DNA of 49,897 bases from the NCBI RefSeq assembly GCF_900100185.1, contig NZ_FNEN01000016.1:1-49897 (forward strand). The letters run 5' to 3'. The DNA comes from Natribacillus halophilus (GTDB lineage Bacteria > Bacillota > Bacilli > Bacillales > Marinococcaceae). Position 1 is the first letter of the stretch, and each line of letters starts with the position of its first letter. Of this stretch, positions 35,458 to 44,806 are shown one piece after another. A model generated the notes under the pieces. That model had not been told where the DNA came from. It did no database searches and was given only the letters and a program-made list of their open reading frames with translations. The translations under genes and the position numbers were made by a program.

Positions 35458-35982
35458 TTAATCTGTATCAATAACATCAGTTGAAAATTCACTTCTGCGT
35501 AGCTTTAGGATTAATTTAATTATCTCTGACACAAATTGTAATGTTATAAGAACTGCTCCTAAAGGCAATGCAAATTGTGGAATAGCAAGGTAAGTAGCTG
35601 ATACCTGTCCAGACTGTGATTCAGTAACGAGGGAGTTCCAAAAGAGATTTGTAGTTGCGATTATCACGACAAGAAACATAGCTAGCCCCACAATGTTTGC
35701 GTAGATATCAATAAAAAGACGTTTCTTGCAACTTTTTATAAATTTGTGAATAACAGTAATGCGAATATGTTCTTTTTCTTTCATGGTGTATGCCAAACCT
35801 AAGAAAGTTATAGATACCATGAGGTATCCAGTGTACTCACCTGTAATGTAAAGCGTCCCATTAAGAAGGTTGCGAACAAGTATCTCTGCCACTATTAAGC
35901 CGACTCCTAATAACATCGTACATCCAGCAACCATTCCGAATATGTAAGAAATACGATCTATTAATTGGGTTATCTTTTCCAA
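35458..35982 (-). CDS. dctQ: TRAP transporter small permease, DctQ type
   Basis: 174 aa with four membrane segments; TGEYTGYLMVSITFLGLAY and the following KEKEHIRI are typical of DctQ proteins. Starts at TTG 35982. It joins DctM in the membrane to form the TRAP carrier. Separated from the binding-protein gene by a 78-bp gap holding a strong stem-loop. Confidence 0.85.
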   Translation of the reverse strand: MEKITQLIDRISYIFGMVAGCTMLLGVGLIVAEILVRNLLNGTLYITGEYTGYLMVSITFLGLAYTMKEKEHIRITVIHKFIKSCKKRLFIDIYANIVGLAMFLVVIIATTNLFWNSLVTESQSGQVSATYLAIPQFALPLGAVLITLQFVSEIIKLILKLRRSEFSTDVIDTD

Positions 35983-36006
35983 GCTTTTTCACCACCATAG
36001 TAAGAA

Positions 36007-36036
36007 GGCAACTAAATTATTTGTTATTTAGTTGCC
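36007..36036 (-). terminator. Stem-loop between dctP and dctQ (processing or attenuation site)
   Basis: GGCAACTAAAT (36007-36017) pairs perfectly with ATTTAGTTGCC (36026-36036), 8-base loop. No T run follows on the minus strand, so it probably protects the binding-protein message or causes partial termination, giving more DctP than membrane subunits. Confidence 0.65.
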
Positions 36037-36060
36037 TGTATTTTAAAAATTATTGACCAA

Positions 36061-37077
36061 CTATTGATCTACAACTTCTTCATATTCATCTACAATTTCC
36101 TGAGCTTCAGGATTTTCTTCCAACCAATTCTCTCTTATTTCTTCAGTACTTTCTTCTAAATCATCCATCAATTCCTCGCTTGGTTCTAATACTTCAATAC
36201 CGTTCTCCTCCACTGTATCAATCATTTGTTCATCAAGATCCTCCACAGCATCCCAGGCATCTGCCTCTACTTTTTCAGCAGCTTGAACAACAGCATCTTG
36301 CATCTCGCTATCTAAACTATTCCATTCGTCTAAATTAATTGTAACAGCACCCCATCCTGCTAAGACATTAACCGGAATATGATAATCCAACACCTCCCAA
36401 AAGCTGCCATCCACTGCTGTCTCTGCAGAAGTTAAAACAGAGTCAATAACACCAGTGGATAATCCTGAATACACCTCACCAAATGGGAGATTATTTGGCG
36501 CGGCATCCACTGCGTTTATTACTTGTGTACTCATTTCATCATATGCACGCATATCCATTCCTTCAAGATCTCCAAGTGACTGCACTTCATCCTGCGTCCA
36601 GAAACCTGAAAATGGCCAAGGTGAAATATAGAGGAGTTTTTGATTCCATTCTTCTTCAAGGAGTTCATTAAGGTGCGGTTTTGTTACTTCTGACATTGCC
36701 TGAGAGTCCTCAAGCTCAGAATATGCAAATGGTAAATTCACTACCCCGAACAAAGATTCTTCTCCTGTTACATCGCCGGCTATAAAATAGGAAACAGGGA
36801 CCGAATTGTCACGAACAGCTCGTAGCGCATCTTCTCCGTCATAACCTAAGCTACCTCCTGATGCAACGTCAATTACTACTTCGCCATCGGTTGCTTCCTC
36901 TACCTCCTCACTAAAGTTCTGAAGGATTTCAGTTTGATTACTATCTTCTGGGTACTCAGTGTTCGTTAACAATTCAACAGTTTCTGAATCACCCTCCACA
37001 TCATCATCACCACAACCTATAAGTCCCAAAGAAACAATCACTAGCATAGAAAAGCTTTTGACCACTAGTTTTTCCAT
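36061..37077 (-). CDS. dctP: TRAP transporter substrate-binding lipoprotein, DctP type
   Basis: 338 aa with a signal peptide and lipobox LIGC (Cys22), so anchored outside the membrane. DctP features are the MRAYDEMST segment (the conserved Arg that binds the carboxylate, about residue 177), NLPFGEVYSGLSTGVID and GWGAVTINLDEW. The mature chain is extremely acidic. TRAP ligands are usually carboxylates. GGGGG ribosome site before ATG 37077. It comes 132 bp after HyuB of the IclR-headed cluster, which suggests uptake of the compound that this HyuAB pair attacks, or of a related acid. Confidence 0.87.
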   Translation of the reverse strand: MEKLVVKSFSMLVIVSLGLIGCGDDDVEGDSETVELLTNTEYPEDSNQTEILQNFSEEVEEATDGEVVIDVASGGSLGYDGEDALRAVRDNSVPVSYFIAGDVTGEESLFGVVNLPFAYSELEDSQAMSEVTKPHLNELLEEEWNQKLLYISPWPFSGFWTQDEVQSLGDLEGMDMRAYDEMSTQVINAVDAAPNNLPFGEVYSGLSTGVIDSVLTSAETAVDGSFWEVLDYHIPVNVLAGWGAVTINLDEWNSLDSEMQDAVVQAAEKVEADAWDAVEDLDEQMIDTVEENGIEVLEPSEELMDDLEESTEEIRENWLEENPEAQEIVDEYEEVVDQ

Positions 37078-37209
37078 CCGGGATACCCCCTCGTTTAGGT
37101 TTTTTTAGATACATGTTTGGATTTTCAACGATGCTAATAATGGGCATTTCGACCAAATATCTATCAACAGATGCAGTACATGCAATCCTGATCTACACTT
37201 CAGGCAGCT

Positions 37210-38865
37210 TTAATGACTAATCCTTTGATACTTTTCTTCAACAACATCATAATCTGCTTCTGCTGTATCCCAAGAAATGTAACCATTCACAACATCAAAA
37301 TTAACCATCTCTGGTTCACGTTTTTCAGGCTTCCCATAACCACCTCCACCTGGAAGTTTTAAAGTAACAGTATCTTCGGGATCAAACGTATAGAGACGCT
37401 TGGATTCTAAATAGGTTTGATCATTTAGTAACACCTCCGCTTTTGCTCCAGGTTTACCACCAGCTAGTCCCCGAGGTGGATAGTTCATACAGTCAAACAT
37501 GGTTGGGAAATGCCATGGTTTATAGGTACGCACACCAAAGCGAATAATTTGACCAAGCCCTCCGCGATATCTTCCACTTCCACCGGAATCCGGTCGAAGC
37601 TCCTTTTGATAAATCACTAGCGGTGAATTACTTTCAATGATTTCCACAGGCGTTCCGCGAACACCGGACGGAAAGCCTGTTGCGGATAGCCCATCTTTTG
37701 TCGGGCGAGCCCCCATTCCCCCAGTGCTGAACGTTACATAGGAAAAAGACTCTCCTTGTAAATCTTCCCCATATACTTGCATGCTCCAAATGGAGGTTGC
37801 ACCTTCAGCAATCGTTGCATCAGGGATGGCATAATATAACGCGCCTAGGACACACACAGGCGCAAAGTGCCCAATAATGTGTCGAGCGGCTGTTGGCATA
37901 GGATGTGAGGCGTTGAGAACAGAGCCTTCAGGAGCATCGACATGTACAGGACGAAAACTTCCTTCATTGTTGGGAATATCCGGCGCAATCGCTGCCTTTA
38001 TAGCGTAAGTTACATAAGCTAATGTATAGTAAAGACTTACATTTACTCCTTTCGAACTTGCCGGTGATGAACCCGTAAAGTCTACCGTAAATTCATCACC
38101 TTGGATGGAAACGGAACATTTGATTTTTATCGGTTCAGCTACACCGTCCGTATATAACTCATTTCCATAGACCCCATCAGGAATATCAGTCAGAGCCTTA
38201 CGCATCGCTTTTTCAGATCGATGAATAATCTCTCGACCTAATGTATCGATCTCTGTTAAACTGAACTCTTCCAACATTTCAAGTAATCGTCTAATGGCTA
38301 CCTCCTGAGCTACAACTTGAGCGCGCAAATCCCCCAACACCTCGAAAGGCGCTCGTACATTTGTTTCGATGATGCTTTGCAAACTTTCATTTAGCTGCCC
38401 AGAATAATAATATTTCATATAGGGGATATGGACACCTTCCTCGTATATACTCTCCGCCTCTGGATTGTATCCTCGACCACCTATATCCGTAACGTGACAT
38501 GTAGATGCAAAATAACCAATCAAATTAGCATCGTAAAATACAGGGGTAACGATAGTAACATCAAGAAGATGACCTGAAATTTCATATGGGTTGTTACCTA
38601 TAAGAACGTCACCCTGACCTAAACGTTCCCGCGGAAATTTTTCTAGAAAATGCCTGACCCCTAAAGCCATTGTGTTAATATGTCCAGGTGTCCCCGTGTT
38701 AGCTTGAGCGATCATATTTCCACGGCTATCAAATAACCCTGCAGATAAATCACCGGCATCTGAAAGGATATTGGAAAATGATGTTCTGATCAGTGTTTTC
38801 GCCTGCTCCTCTAAGTTTGTAATCAGACGATTCCACATAACCTCTACTTGAACAGGGTCAAACAT
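37210..38865 (-). CDS. hyuB: Hydantoinase B / oxoprolinase-like subunit (second HyuB)
   Basis: About 551 aa from ATG 38865 (MFDPVQVEVMWNRL, a typical HyuB start); the frame opens 14 codons earlier with a string of Asn. Features: SGDLSAGLFDSRGNMIAQ-type block, GDVLIGNNPYEISGHLLD and RPDSGGSGRYRGGLG; the C-terminus has LPGGGGYGKP. Only distantly like the copy at 13287. It overlaps the hyuA stop by 8 bases. With HyuA it should open a lactam or hydantoin ring using ATP. Confidence 0.88.
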   Translation of the reverse strand: MFDPVQVEVMWNRLITNLEEQAKTLIRTSFSNILSDAGDLSAGLFDSRGNMIAQANTGTPGHINTMALGVRHFLEKFPRERLGQGDVLIGNNPYEISGHLLDVTIVTPVFYDANLIGYFASTCHVTDIGGRGYNPEAESIYEEGVHIPYMKYYYSGQLNESLQSIIETNVRAPFEVLGDLRAQVVAQEVAIRRLLEMLEEFSLTEIDTLGREIIHRSEKAMRKALTDIPDGVYGNELYTDGVAEPIKIKCSVSIQGDEFTVDFTGSSPASSKGVNVSLYYTLAYVTYAIKAAIAPDIPNNEGSFRPVHVDAPEGSVLNASHPMPTAARHIIGHFAPVCVLGALYYAIPDATIAEGATSIWSMQVYGEDLQGESFSYVTFSTGGMGARPTKDGLSATGFPSGVRGTPVEIIESNSPLVIYQKELRPDSGGSGRYRGGLGQIIRFGVRTYKPWHFPTMFDCMNYPPRGLAGGKPGAKAEVLLNDQTYLESKRLYTFDPEDTVTLKLPGGGGYGKPEKREPEMVNFDVVNGYISWDTAEADYDVVEEKYQRISH

Positions 38866-40984
38866 ATTGTTGTTGTTTCCTGTCTTTGTCATCATATATG
38901 GCATCAACCTTTGCGTTTAAGATTAAATTGAAATAACGGTCAACACTGACTTTAAAAGTTGGTGTCACCACCATCGTTGATTCTTTCTCTTCAATAATTG
39001 CCGGCCCAGGTATCTCGACACCTGGCGTTAATGTCGACCGGTCGTACACAGGGGTCATTTTGTAGTCGGTATATTCATTGAAATAAACGTCACGTTTATT
39101 TTTTACTGGAGGGTTCATTTCGAGTTTCTCATCGCTAGAATTTATGAAAAGTTCCGGGTGTGGTCCTTGAACCACCACGCGCCAATTCACCGTTTCAATA
39201 GGCACGCCTTCACTTGCCTCTGAATACAATTTTTCATATTGCTGTTTGAAATTTTCTTGTATCGTTTGAATCGAGGCGCTATTTATTTCTCCATTTGGAA
39301 TGGGTACGGTAATATCATGATTTTGACCGGCATATCTCATTTCACAAGTGCGGATCACTTTCATATCAGCATCTTTAACGCCTGATTGCTTAAGTATGGA
39401 TTCACCCTCATTTTCCATATCCTTAAGAAGTCGTGTCACTTCTCGGAGGTCTAGCTGATCAAGCCGTCCAGAATAGCTTCGCACAAAATCAAATGAAAGC
39501 GGGGATGACAGAAAACCAAAGGCGGAGCAAACACCTGCACCAACAGGAGAAATGACCTCAGATACACCAAGAATATGCGCTACATTACAAACATGGACTG
39601 GACCCGCTCCTCCTGTAGCAAACAATGGATAATTTCGTATGTCTTTCCCTTTTTCAACGGCGTGAATCCGCGCGGCACTCGCCATATTTTCATTAACTAC
39701 CCGGTGTATTCCCCGGGCTGCTTCTACCGGATTAAGCCCAAGTGGTTTCGCTACCTTTTCTTCGATCGCCCTGTAAGCAGCCTCCACATCCAGATGCATT
39801 TCTCCACCTAAAAAATAGTCCGGATTCAAGTATCCTAGGATTAAATCGGCATCGGTAATGGTAGGTTGTGTGCCACCCTTCCCGTAACACGCTGGGCCCG
39901 GTTCAGAACTTGCACTTTCCGGCCCTACTTTTAAAAGATCCATCCGATCAATATGGGCAATGCTTCCACCTCCCGCTCCGATTTCAATCATCTCAACAAC
40001 CGGTACTTTGACAGGCATGCCACTTCCTTTCATAAAGCGATGTTCTCGCCCAACTTCGAACTCGTTGGTGATTAGTGGCTCACCATTATCGACTAAACTG
40101 GCTTTGGCTGTTGTTCCACCCATATCAAAGACATGCAGATTGTCAAAATCACATAATTTGCTGTAAAAAGCACCAGCTATAGATCCACCCACAGGCCCTG
40201 ACTCTAAAATGCGAATAGGAAAGCGACAAGCCGTTTCGATCGTACAGGTACCTCCACCGGAAAGCATCAAATGAAACTGACCATTAAATCCACGGTCTAT
40301 TAAATCACTTTCTAATTTGGTAAGATATTGTTCAACAAGCGGCTGTACATAGACATTAGCAATCGTTGTAGACGCGCGTTGATACTCCCGAATTTCCGGT
40401 GATACTTCCGAAGATAAGGAAACCCTAATATGAGGTGCCACTTCCTGAGCAATTTCATAAATTCTTTTTTCATGAATGTCATTTTTATAGCCATGCAGTA
40501 AGCATACAGCGACAGCTTCAACGCCTTGCGCATCAGCCTTTTTAAATATGTCCTTCACTTCAGCTTCGTCTAAAGATGTTAATATCGTTCCATCATTCAG
40601 GATTCTTTCCGTAACAGGATACCTTGAGCTTCTTGGCACGAGGGTGGTTGGTTTTTCTATAAAAAGATCATATAAGTCATAACGGTTTTCATTTCCAATT
40701 TCTATCTGATCGCGAAAACCTTTCGTTGTAATCAGTGCTGTTTTTACCCCTTTTCGTTCAATCAAAGCATTTACGACCAACGTTGTTCCATGTATGATCG
40801 TTGTAATGTCATTATAAGAGAAACCATACTTTTCAAGATTTTCATCAAGCCCTTTTATAAAACCGGCAGAGGGATCCGGATATGTCGTTAACGTTTTCCC
40901 AAAATATCTGTCTCCCGTTTCATCTAGAATCACTATGTCTGTAAATGTTCCACCAATATCAACCCCAACACGAATGCTTGACAT
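38858..40984 (-). CDS. hyuA: Hydantoinase A / oxoprolinase-like subunit (second HyuA)
   Basis: 708 aa from ATG 40984 (GGAGGG 7 bases before; the open frame begins five codons earlier). ATP motif RVGVDIGGTFTDIVILDETG, IHGTTLVVNALIERKGVK, FDMGGTTAKASL and GAGGGSIAHIDR are intact. It begins 42 bp after the end of the broken thiamine-diphosphate gene. The pair is one of two HyuAB sets in the window and belongs to the IclR cluster. Confidence 0.9.
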   Translation of the reverse strand: MSSIRVGVDIGGTFTDIVILDETGDRYFGKTLTTYPDPSAGFIKGLDENLEKYGFSYNDITTIIHGTTLVVNALIERKGVKTALITTKGFRDQIEIGNENRYDLYDLFIEKPTTLVPRSSRYPVTERILNDGTILTSLDEAEVKDIFKKADAQGVEAVAVCLLHGYKNDIHEKRIYEIAQEVAPHIRVSLSSEVSPEIREYQRASTTIANVYVQPLVEQYLTKLESDLIDRGFNGQFHLMLSGGGTCTIETACRFPIRILESGPVGGSIAGAFYSKLCDFDNLHVFDMGGTTAKASLVDNGEPLITNEFEVGREHRFMKGSGMPVKVPVVEMIEIGAGGGSIAHIDRMDLLKVGPESASSEPGPACYGKGGTQPTITDADLILGYLNPDYFLGGEMHLDVEAAYRAIEEKVAKPLGLNPVEAARGIHRVVNENMASAARIHAVEKGKDIRNYPLFATGGAGPVHVCNVAHILGVSEVISPVGAGVCSAFGFLSSPLSFDFVRSYSGRLDQLDLREVTRLLKDMENEGESILKQSGVKDADMKVIRTCEMRYAGQNHDITVPIPNGEINSASIQTIQENFKQQYEKLYSEASEGVPIETVNWRVVVQGPHPELFINSSDEKLEMNPPVKNKRDVYFNEYTDYKMTPVYDRSTLTPGVEIPGPAIIEEKESTMVVTPTFKVSVDRYFNLILNAKVDAIYDDKDRKQQQYV

Positions 40985-41026
40985 GCTGCTTCCCTCCACT
41001 TCGCTAAAAATAGAAAATAAGAAATA

Positions 41027-42537
41027 TTATGCCCTTACATCTTCAATGGTTTTTTCAACCATTATTTGTTCTGGATCAATGGCCACTTCAATGACGGCAG
41101 GCTTTCTTGAATGGATCGCTCTTTGTAAAGCGGGGAGAAAATCCTCGTTCTGTCCAACCATTTCTCCATGACCACCCATATGGTTGATATATTAGGCAAA
41201 GCTAGGGTTACTTAAATCCGTTCCTATGGCCCTATAAGGAAACGTTTTTTCTTGGTGCATGCGTATAGTTTCGTACATATTGTTGTTGGCGACAATGGAT
41301 ATAACAGGAACATCATAGCGAATCGCTGTTTCCAGTTCTTGAATGGTCATCATAAAACCGCCATCCCCACAATAAGCTACTACTTGAGTATCTGGATGGG
41401 CCATTTTCGACCCAATGGCTGCTGGCAGCCCATAGCCCATTGCGCCTGATGTCGGGCCTATATAGGTTCCTTCTTGATTAAAAGAATAATATCTGGCTAA
41501 CCATCCAAAAAAGTTCCCGGCATCACTCGTAATAATCGCATCGTCCCCCAGGGCTGTCATTAAATCTCCAATCATAGGGCCGAGATCCACGAAATCTGAA
41601 TATGTGTCTTTGGGGATTGTTGAATCGTTTTCAAAATGACTTCTCAGCCATGCTAAACGTGATTTTTTCTTATCAAAATGTTGAAGTTTTATATTTTCTT
41701 CTAACAAGTCCGTCATAAAATGTTGAACATCTGCAACAATCCCTAAATTCGGTTTATAACTTTTATTAATCTCATTCACAGAAATATCAACATGAATAAG
41801 CGACTGTTCTGAGTTCAACAGTGTATAATCTTGACTCGTAACCTCTGAAAATCGAGTGCCTAATGCAAGTACAACATCGTATGATTGAATAGCATCAATA
41901 ATGTATTGCGGGCTCCCTAATCCTAAGGACCCTATATAATGGGAATGGTTGTTGGGAAACACGTCAAATCTTCTAAAAGCTGAAACCACTGGCATTTGAA
42001 GGTTTTCTGCCAGCTGTACTAATGTAAACGATGACTTAGTTGCGCTTATGCCGCCGCCTGCCAAAATTATTGGACGTTCAGCAGACGCCAACCATTCCTT
42101 TGTCTCTAATATCGCCTTATGATCGGGCCTTGACTTGGCGAACACCTTCGGTTTTTGATCGTGAACCTCTACTATTTCATCCAGCACATCCTCGGGAAGA
42201 GAAATCAAAACGGGGCCAGGCCTGCCCGTTTGCGCTATATGAAAGGCTTGCGTCACAATTTCGTCCACTCGCGAAGCATCTGTTATTTCAACCGTCCACT
42301 TTATGAGGTCCCTAAAATAACTTGCGAGGTCAATTTCCTGAAACCCTTCTTTTCCTCGGACGTTTCTTCTTACCTGACCAACAAACGCAACCATGGGTGT
42401 AGAATCTTGCATAGCTGTATGTAAACCTATTGAAAGATTTGTCGCACCTGGTCCTCTCCCGGCACACTAAAGGCTTTTTCTACATCTTCGTTCAACAGGA
42501 TTTTTATAATGGCTTGTGCAACTGATACTTTTGGCAT
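41027..42537 (-). pseudogene. Thiamine-diphosphate enzyme (acetolactate-synthase-like), inactivated
   Basis: The gene starts at ATG 42537 with MPKVSVAQAIIKILLNED and VEKAFSVPGE, then jumps directly into GPGATNLSIGLHTAMQDSTP in another frame near 42460. About 60 residues that normally lie between, including the catalytic Glu region, are missing. The long middle (42412-41195) reads on as a normal ThDP enzyme with GDGGFMMTIQELETA and the diphosphate-binding NNNMY. At 41192-41194 a TAA stops the frame, after which the same frame continues NHMGGHGEMVGQNEDFLP to a second stop at 41027. An out-of-frame deletion and a nonsense codon therefore both break it. Sequencing error cannot explain the deletion. 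Its place implies that the pathway once used a 2-oxoacid decarboxylase or synthase. Confidence 0.85.
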
Positions 42538-42542
42538 TGCAA

Positions 42543-43724
42543 TCATCCCTCTCTTGCTGTTACTTTTTGCAAGTAATCTTTTATTCGTTTAACAGCCATT
42601 TGTAGTCGATCCGTTGGCACAGTCAAAGATATACGGAAATAACCCTCACCTGTAGAACCGAAAGCAGAGCCTGGTGTTACAACTACACCAGCATTTTCTA
42701 ACATAACTTCAACAAACCCCTCCGATGTGTATCCCTCCGGTACAGGCGCCCAGATGTAAAAACTTCCCTTTGGTGAATCCACATTCATACCAATAGCATT
42801 CAATCCCTCTACCATCACTTTTCTACGCTTTCGATAAACCTCAACATTGTCATGGACATACTTTTGATCTTCGGTCAGAGCAAAGGCTGCTGCTTTTTGA
42901 ATCGGAAGAAACTGGCTTGTGTCCATGTTACTTTTCACGACAGACAACGATCGGATGATTTCTGGGTTGCCCACCACATACCCTATACGCCATCCCGTCA
43001 TGTTGTAACTTTTAGACAATGAACCAAATTCTACAGCTATATCTTTAGCTTTGTCAGCTTGAAGAATACTAGGCGCCGATTCGTCAAAAGTAATCATATT
43101 ATAAGCAGAATCATGAGCGATAGTAATATTATTATCTTTAGCAAAATCAAGAACTCTATTAAAAAAAGATAAATCCACTGTAGCGGCCGTTGGGTTACCT
43201 GGATAGTTGAGGTACATGAGCTTCGCTTTCTGTTTAATTTCTTCTGGAATAACGGATAGATCGGGTTGATAATGATGCTCTTTTGTTAGTGGCATATCGT
43301 AATTTTTACCACCAGCGATATACGTAGCCATTCGATAAACGCCATAACATGGATCAGGCGTCAAAACATAATCGTTCTCATCAATGATCGCAAATGGAAG
43401 ATGGGCAATGCCTTCCTTCGATCCAATGAGGGCAAGAACCTCGGTTTCAGAATTAAGTTCCACGTTATATTGTTTTTTATAAAAAGAAGCTACTGCTTCT
43501 TTAAATTCAGTACAGCCACTGAAAGAGGAGTATTTGAAATTATCCGGATTATTAAGTTCATCGATAAGCTTATCAGTGATTGGTTTTGGTGTTGGAAGAT
43601 CGGGGTCCCCCATGCCTAAGTCGATGATATCTATTCCGGATCGTTTTAACTCATCTTTTTTTTGATTAATTTTCGCAAAAACATATGGTGGTATATCCGC
43701 TACCTTGTTGGATATCATAGACAT
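42543..43724 (-). CDS. PLP-dependent aminotransferase, class I/II
   Basis: 393 aa of the aspartate-aminotransferase fold, close in type to alanine/LL-diaminopimelate aminotransferases. PLP Lys238 (SLSKSYNMTGWRIGY), Asp205 and Tyr208 (HDSAYNMITFD), Asn-Pro-Gly-Asn (YPGNPT) and a C-terminal Arg (FRISL) are intact. It starts 18 bp after iclR, and the ThDP pseudogene follows 5 bp later. It could transaminate the amino acid released by ring opening. LL-diaminopimelate synthesis is the alternative, but location under IclR argues for catabolism. Confidence 0.87.
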   Translation of the reverse strand: MSMISNKVADIPPYVFAKINQKKDELKRSGIDIIDLGMGDPDLPTPKPITDKLIDELNNPDNFKYSSFSGCTEFKEAVASFYKKQYNVELNSETEVLALIGSKEGIAHLPFAIIDENDYVLTPDPCYGVYRMATYIAGGKNYDMPLTKEHHYQPDLSVIPEEIKQKAKLMYLNYPGNPTAATVDLSFFNRVLDFAKDNNITIAHDSAYNMITFDESAPSILQADKAKDIAVEFGSLSKSYNMTGWRIGYVVGNPEIIRSLSVVKSNMDTSQFLPIQKAAAFALTEDQKYVHDNVEVYRKRRKVMVEGLNAIGMNVDSPKGSFYIWAPVPEGYTSEGFVEVMLENAGVVVTPGSAFGSTGEGYFRISLTVPTDRLQMAVKRIKDYLQKVTAREG

Positions 43725-43742
43725 CTTTCATCAACCCTTTCC

Positions 43743-44501
43743 TCATTTAAAACCCAGGTTACTAGAAATTTTATCTGCTGCCTTTTTTGTTTCCTCTTTT
43801 ATGAAAGGTTGTCTATCCTTTTGAAAACGAGTGGTAGGCCCACTCACTGTTATTACTGCCACTACTTCCCCAGAGTAATCTCTTATCGGAAAAGAAATAC
43901 CCGTTGTATCTAAGTCTTGTTCGCCTTGACTGACAGAATATCCTTGTTCATAAACCGTCTTTAAATTTTTTTGTAGTTCCTCTTTACTTGTATGAGAATT
44001 TGGAGTCAAAGGTTGTATTTCCAATTGTTCCAGCATTCTTTCTTGTTTTGCCTGTGGCATGTAAGCAAACAGCAATTTTGGTCCAGATCCGATATAAAGC
44101 GGAGAACTTTTTCCTACTCTTGTATATAAACGCAACGCCTGACTGCTTTCCACCTTTTCAATATACGTTGCTTGCTCACCGTCTAATATGACAAGATGAA
44201 CGATTTCATTAATGGTTTGGCTCAATTCTCTCATATGAGGTAACGCTACGTTTCTTAACTCTAATTGTTCGGATACGATATGCCCGAGTTCGAGCAGTTT
44301 CAGACCAAGACTGTATCGAATATCTTGATCCGAATTTTTCACCTTCCTTAAAAATCCGCACTCTTCTAAAGATACCAGCAATCGATATACTGTTGATTTT
44401 GACATGTCCGAACGCTTAGTGATTTCACTTAAACTTAATTCCTTTTCTTGATCCGAGAAAAAGTCAAGTAATTTCAATGCTTTAACAACACTTTGATTCA
44501 T
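43743..44501 (-). CDS. IclR-family transcriptional regulator
   Basis: 252 aa: an N-terminal winged helix-turn-helix (LSLSEITKRSDMSKSTVYRL, residues 22-41) and a C-terminal effector domain (about 75-250) with IVHLVILDGEQATYIEKVE. IclR proteins respond to small acids and act as repressors or activators. First gene of the cluster running to the TRAP genes, and its promoter carries an inverted repeat, so autoregulation together with the pathway genes is likely. Confidence 0.9.
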   Translation of the reverse strand: MNQSVVKALKLLDFFSDQEKELSLSEITKRSDMSKSTVYRLLVSLEECGFLRKVKNSDQDIRYSLGLKLLELGHIVSEQLELRNVALPHMRELSQTINEIVHLVILDGEQATYIEKVESSQALRLYTRVGKSSPLYIGSGPKLLFAYMPQAKQERMLEQLEIQPLTPNSHTSKEELQKNLKTVYEQGYSVSQGEQDLDTTGISFPIRDYSGEVVAVITVSGPTTRFQKDRQPFIKEETKKAADKISSNLGFK

Positions 44502-44560
44502 TTAGCTACACCTTGTTTCATTATTCAAAACGCCATTTCATATTATTTTTATTTGACTTA

Positions 44561-44589
44561 ACTTTAATACACTATCTTTGTAGTGTCAA
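44561..44589 (-). promoter_or_regulatory. SigA promoter of iclR with overlapping inverted repeat
   Basis: Minus-strand TTGACA (44584-44589), 17-base spacer and TAAAGT (44561-44566). ACACTA (44569-44574) and TAGTGT (44581-44586) form an inverted repeat that overlaps the -35 box, a natural operator position. Confidence 0.65.
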
Positions 44590-44626
44590 CCCAATGTTTA
44601 AAATTATTTGACATCTGTTGTTTCCT

Positions 44627-44767
44627 TTAGAAAGAATCTAAGAAGAAGTTGGTTATTTCTGTTTCAGGAGCGAGTTCGTCGAGTTGATTATACAGGGGTG
44701 ATCGGATATACTGTTTGACATGGTAGGGTATCGCTTTTCTGAGTTTTTCCCAGACTGAGCGTGCCAT
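44627..44767 (-). CDS. 46-codon ORF of unknown origin, possibly a gene fragment
   Basis: ATG 44767 opens MARSVWEKLRKAIPYHVKQY and runs to a stop at 44627. The composition is protein-like, but no ribosome site is suitably placed and the frame begins only five codons earlier. It may be the end of a decayed transposase or other gene; I do not recognise it. It fills most of the gap between iclR and the MFS gene. Confidence 0.25.
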   Translation of the reverse strand: MARSVWEKLRKAIPYHVKQYIRSPLYNQLDELAPETEITNFFLDSF

Positions 44768-44806
44768 ACCTTTTAATCTAATCTATCAAATCATCAATAA
44801 TAAAAG

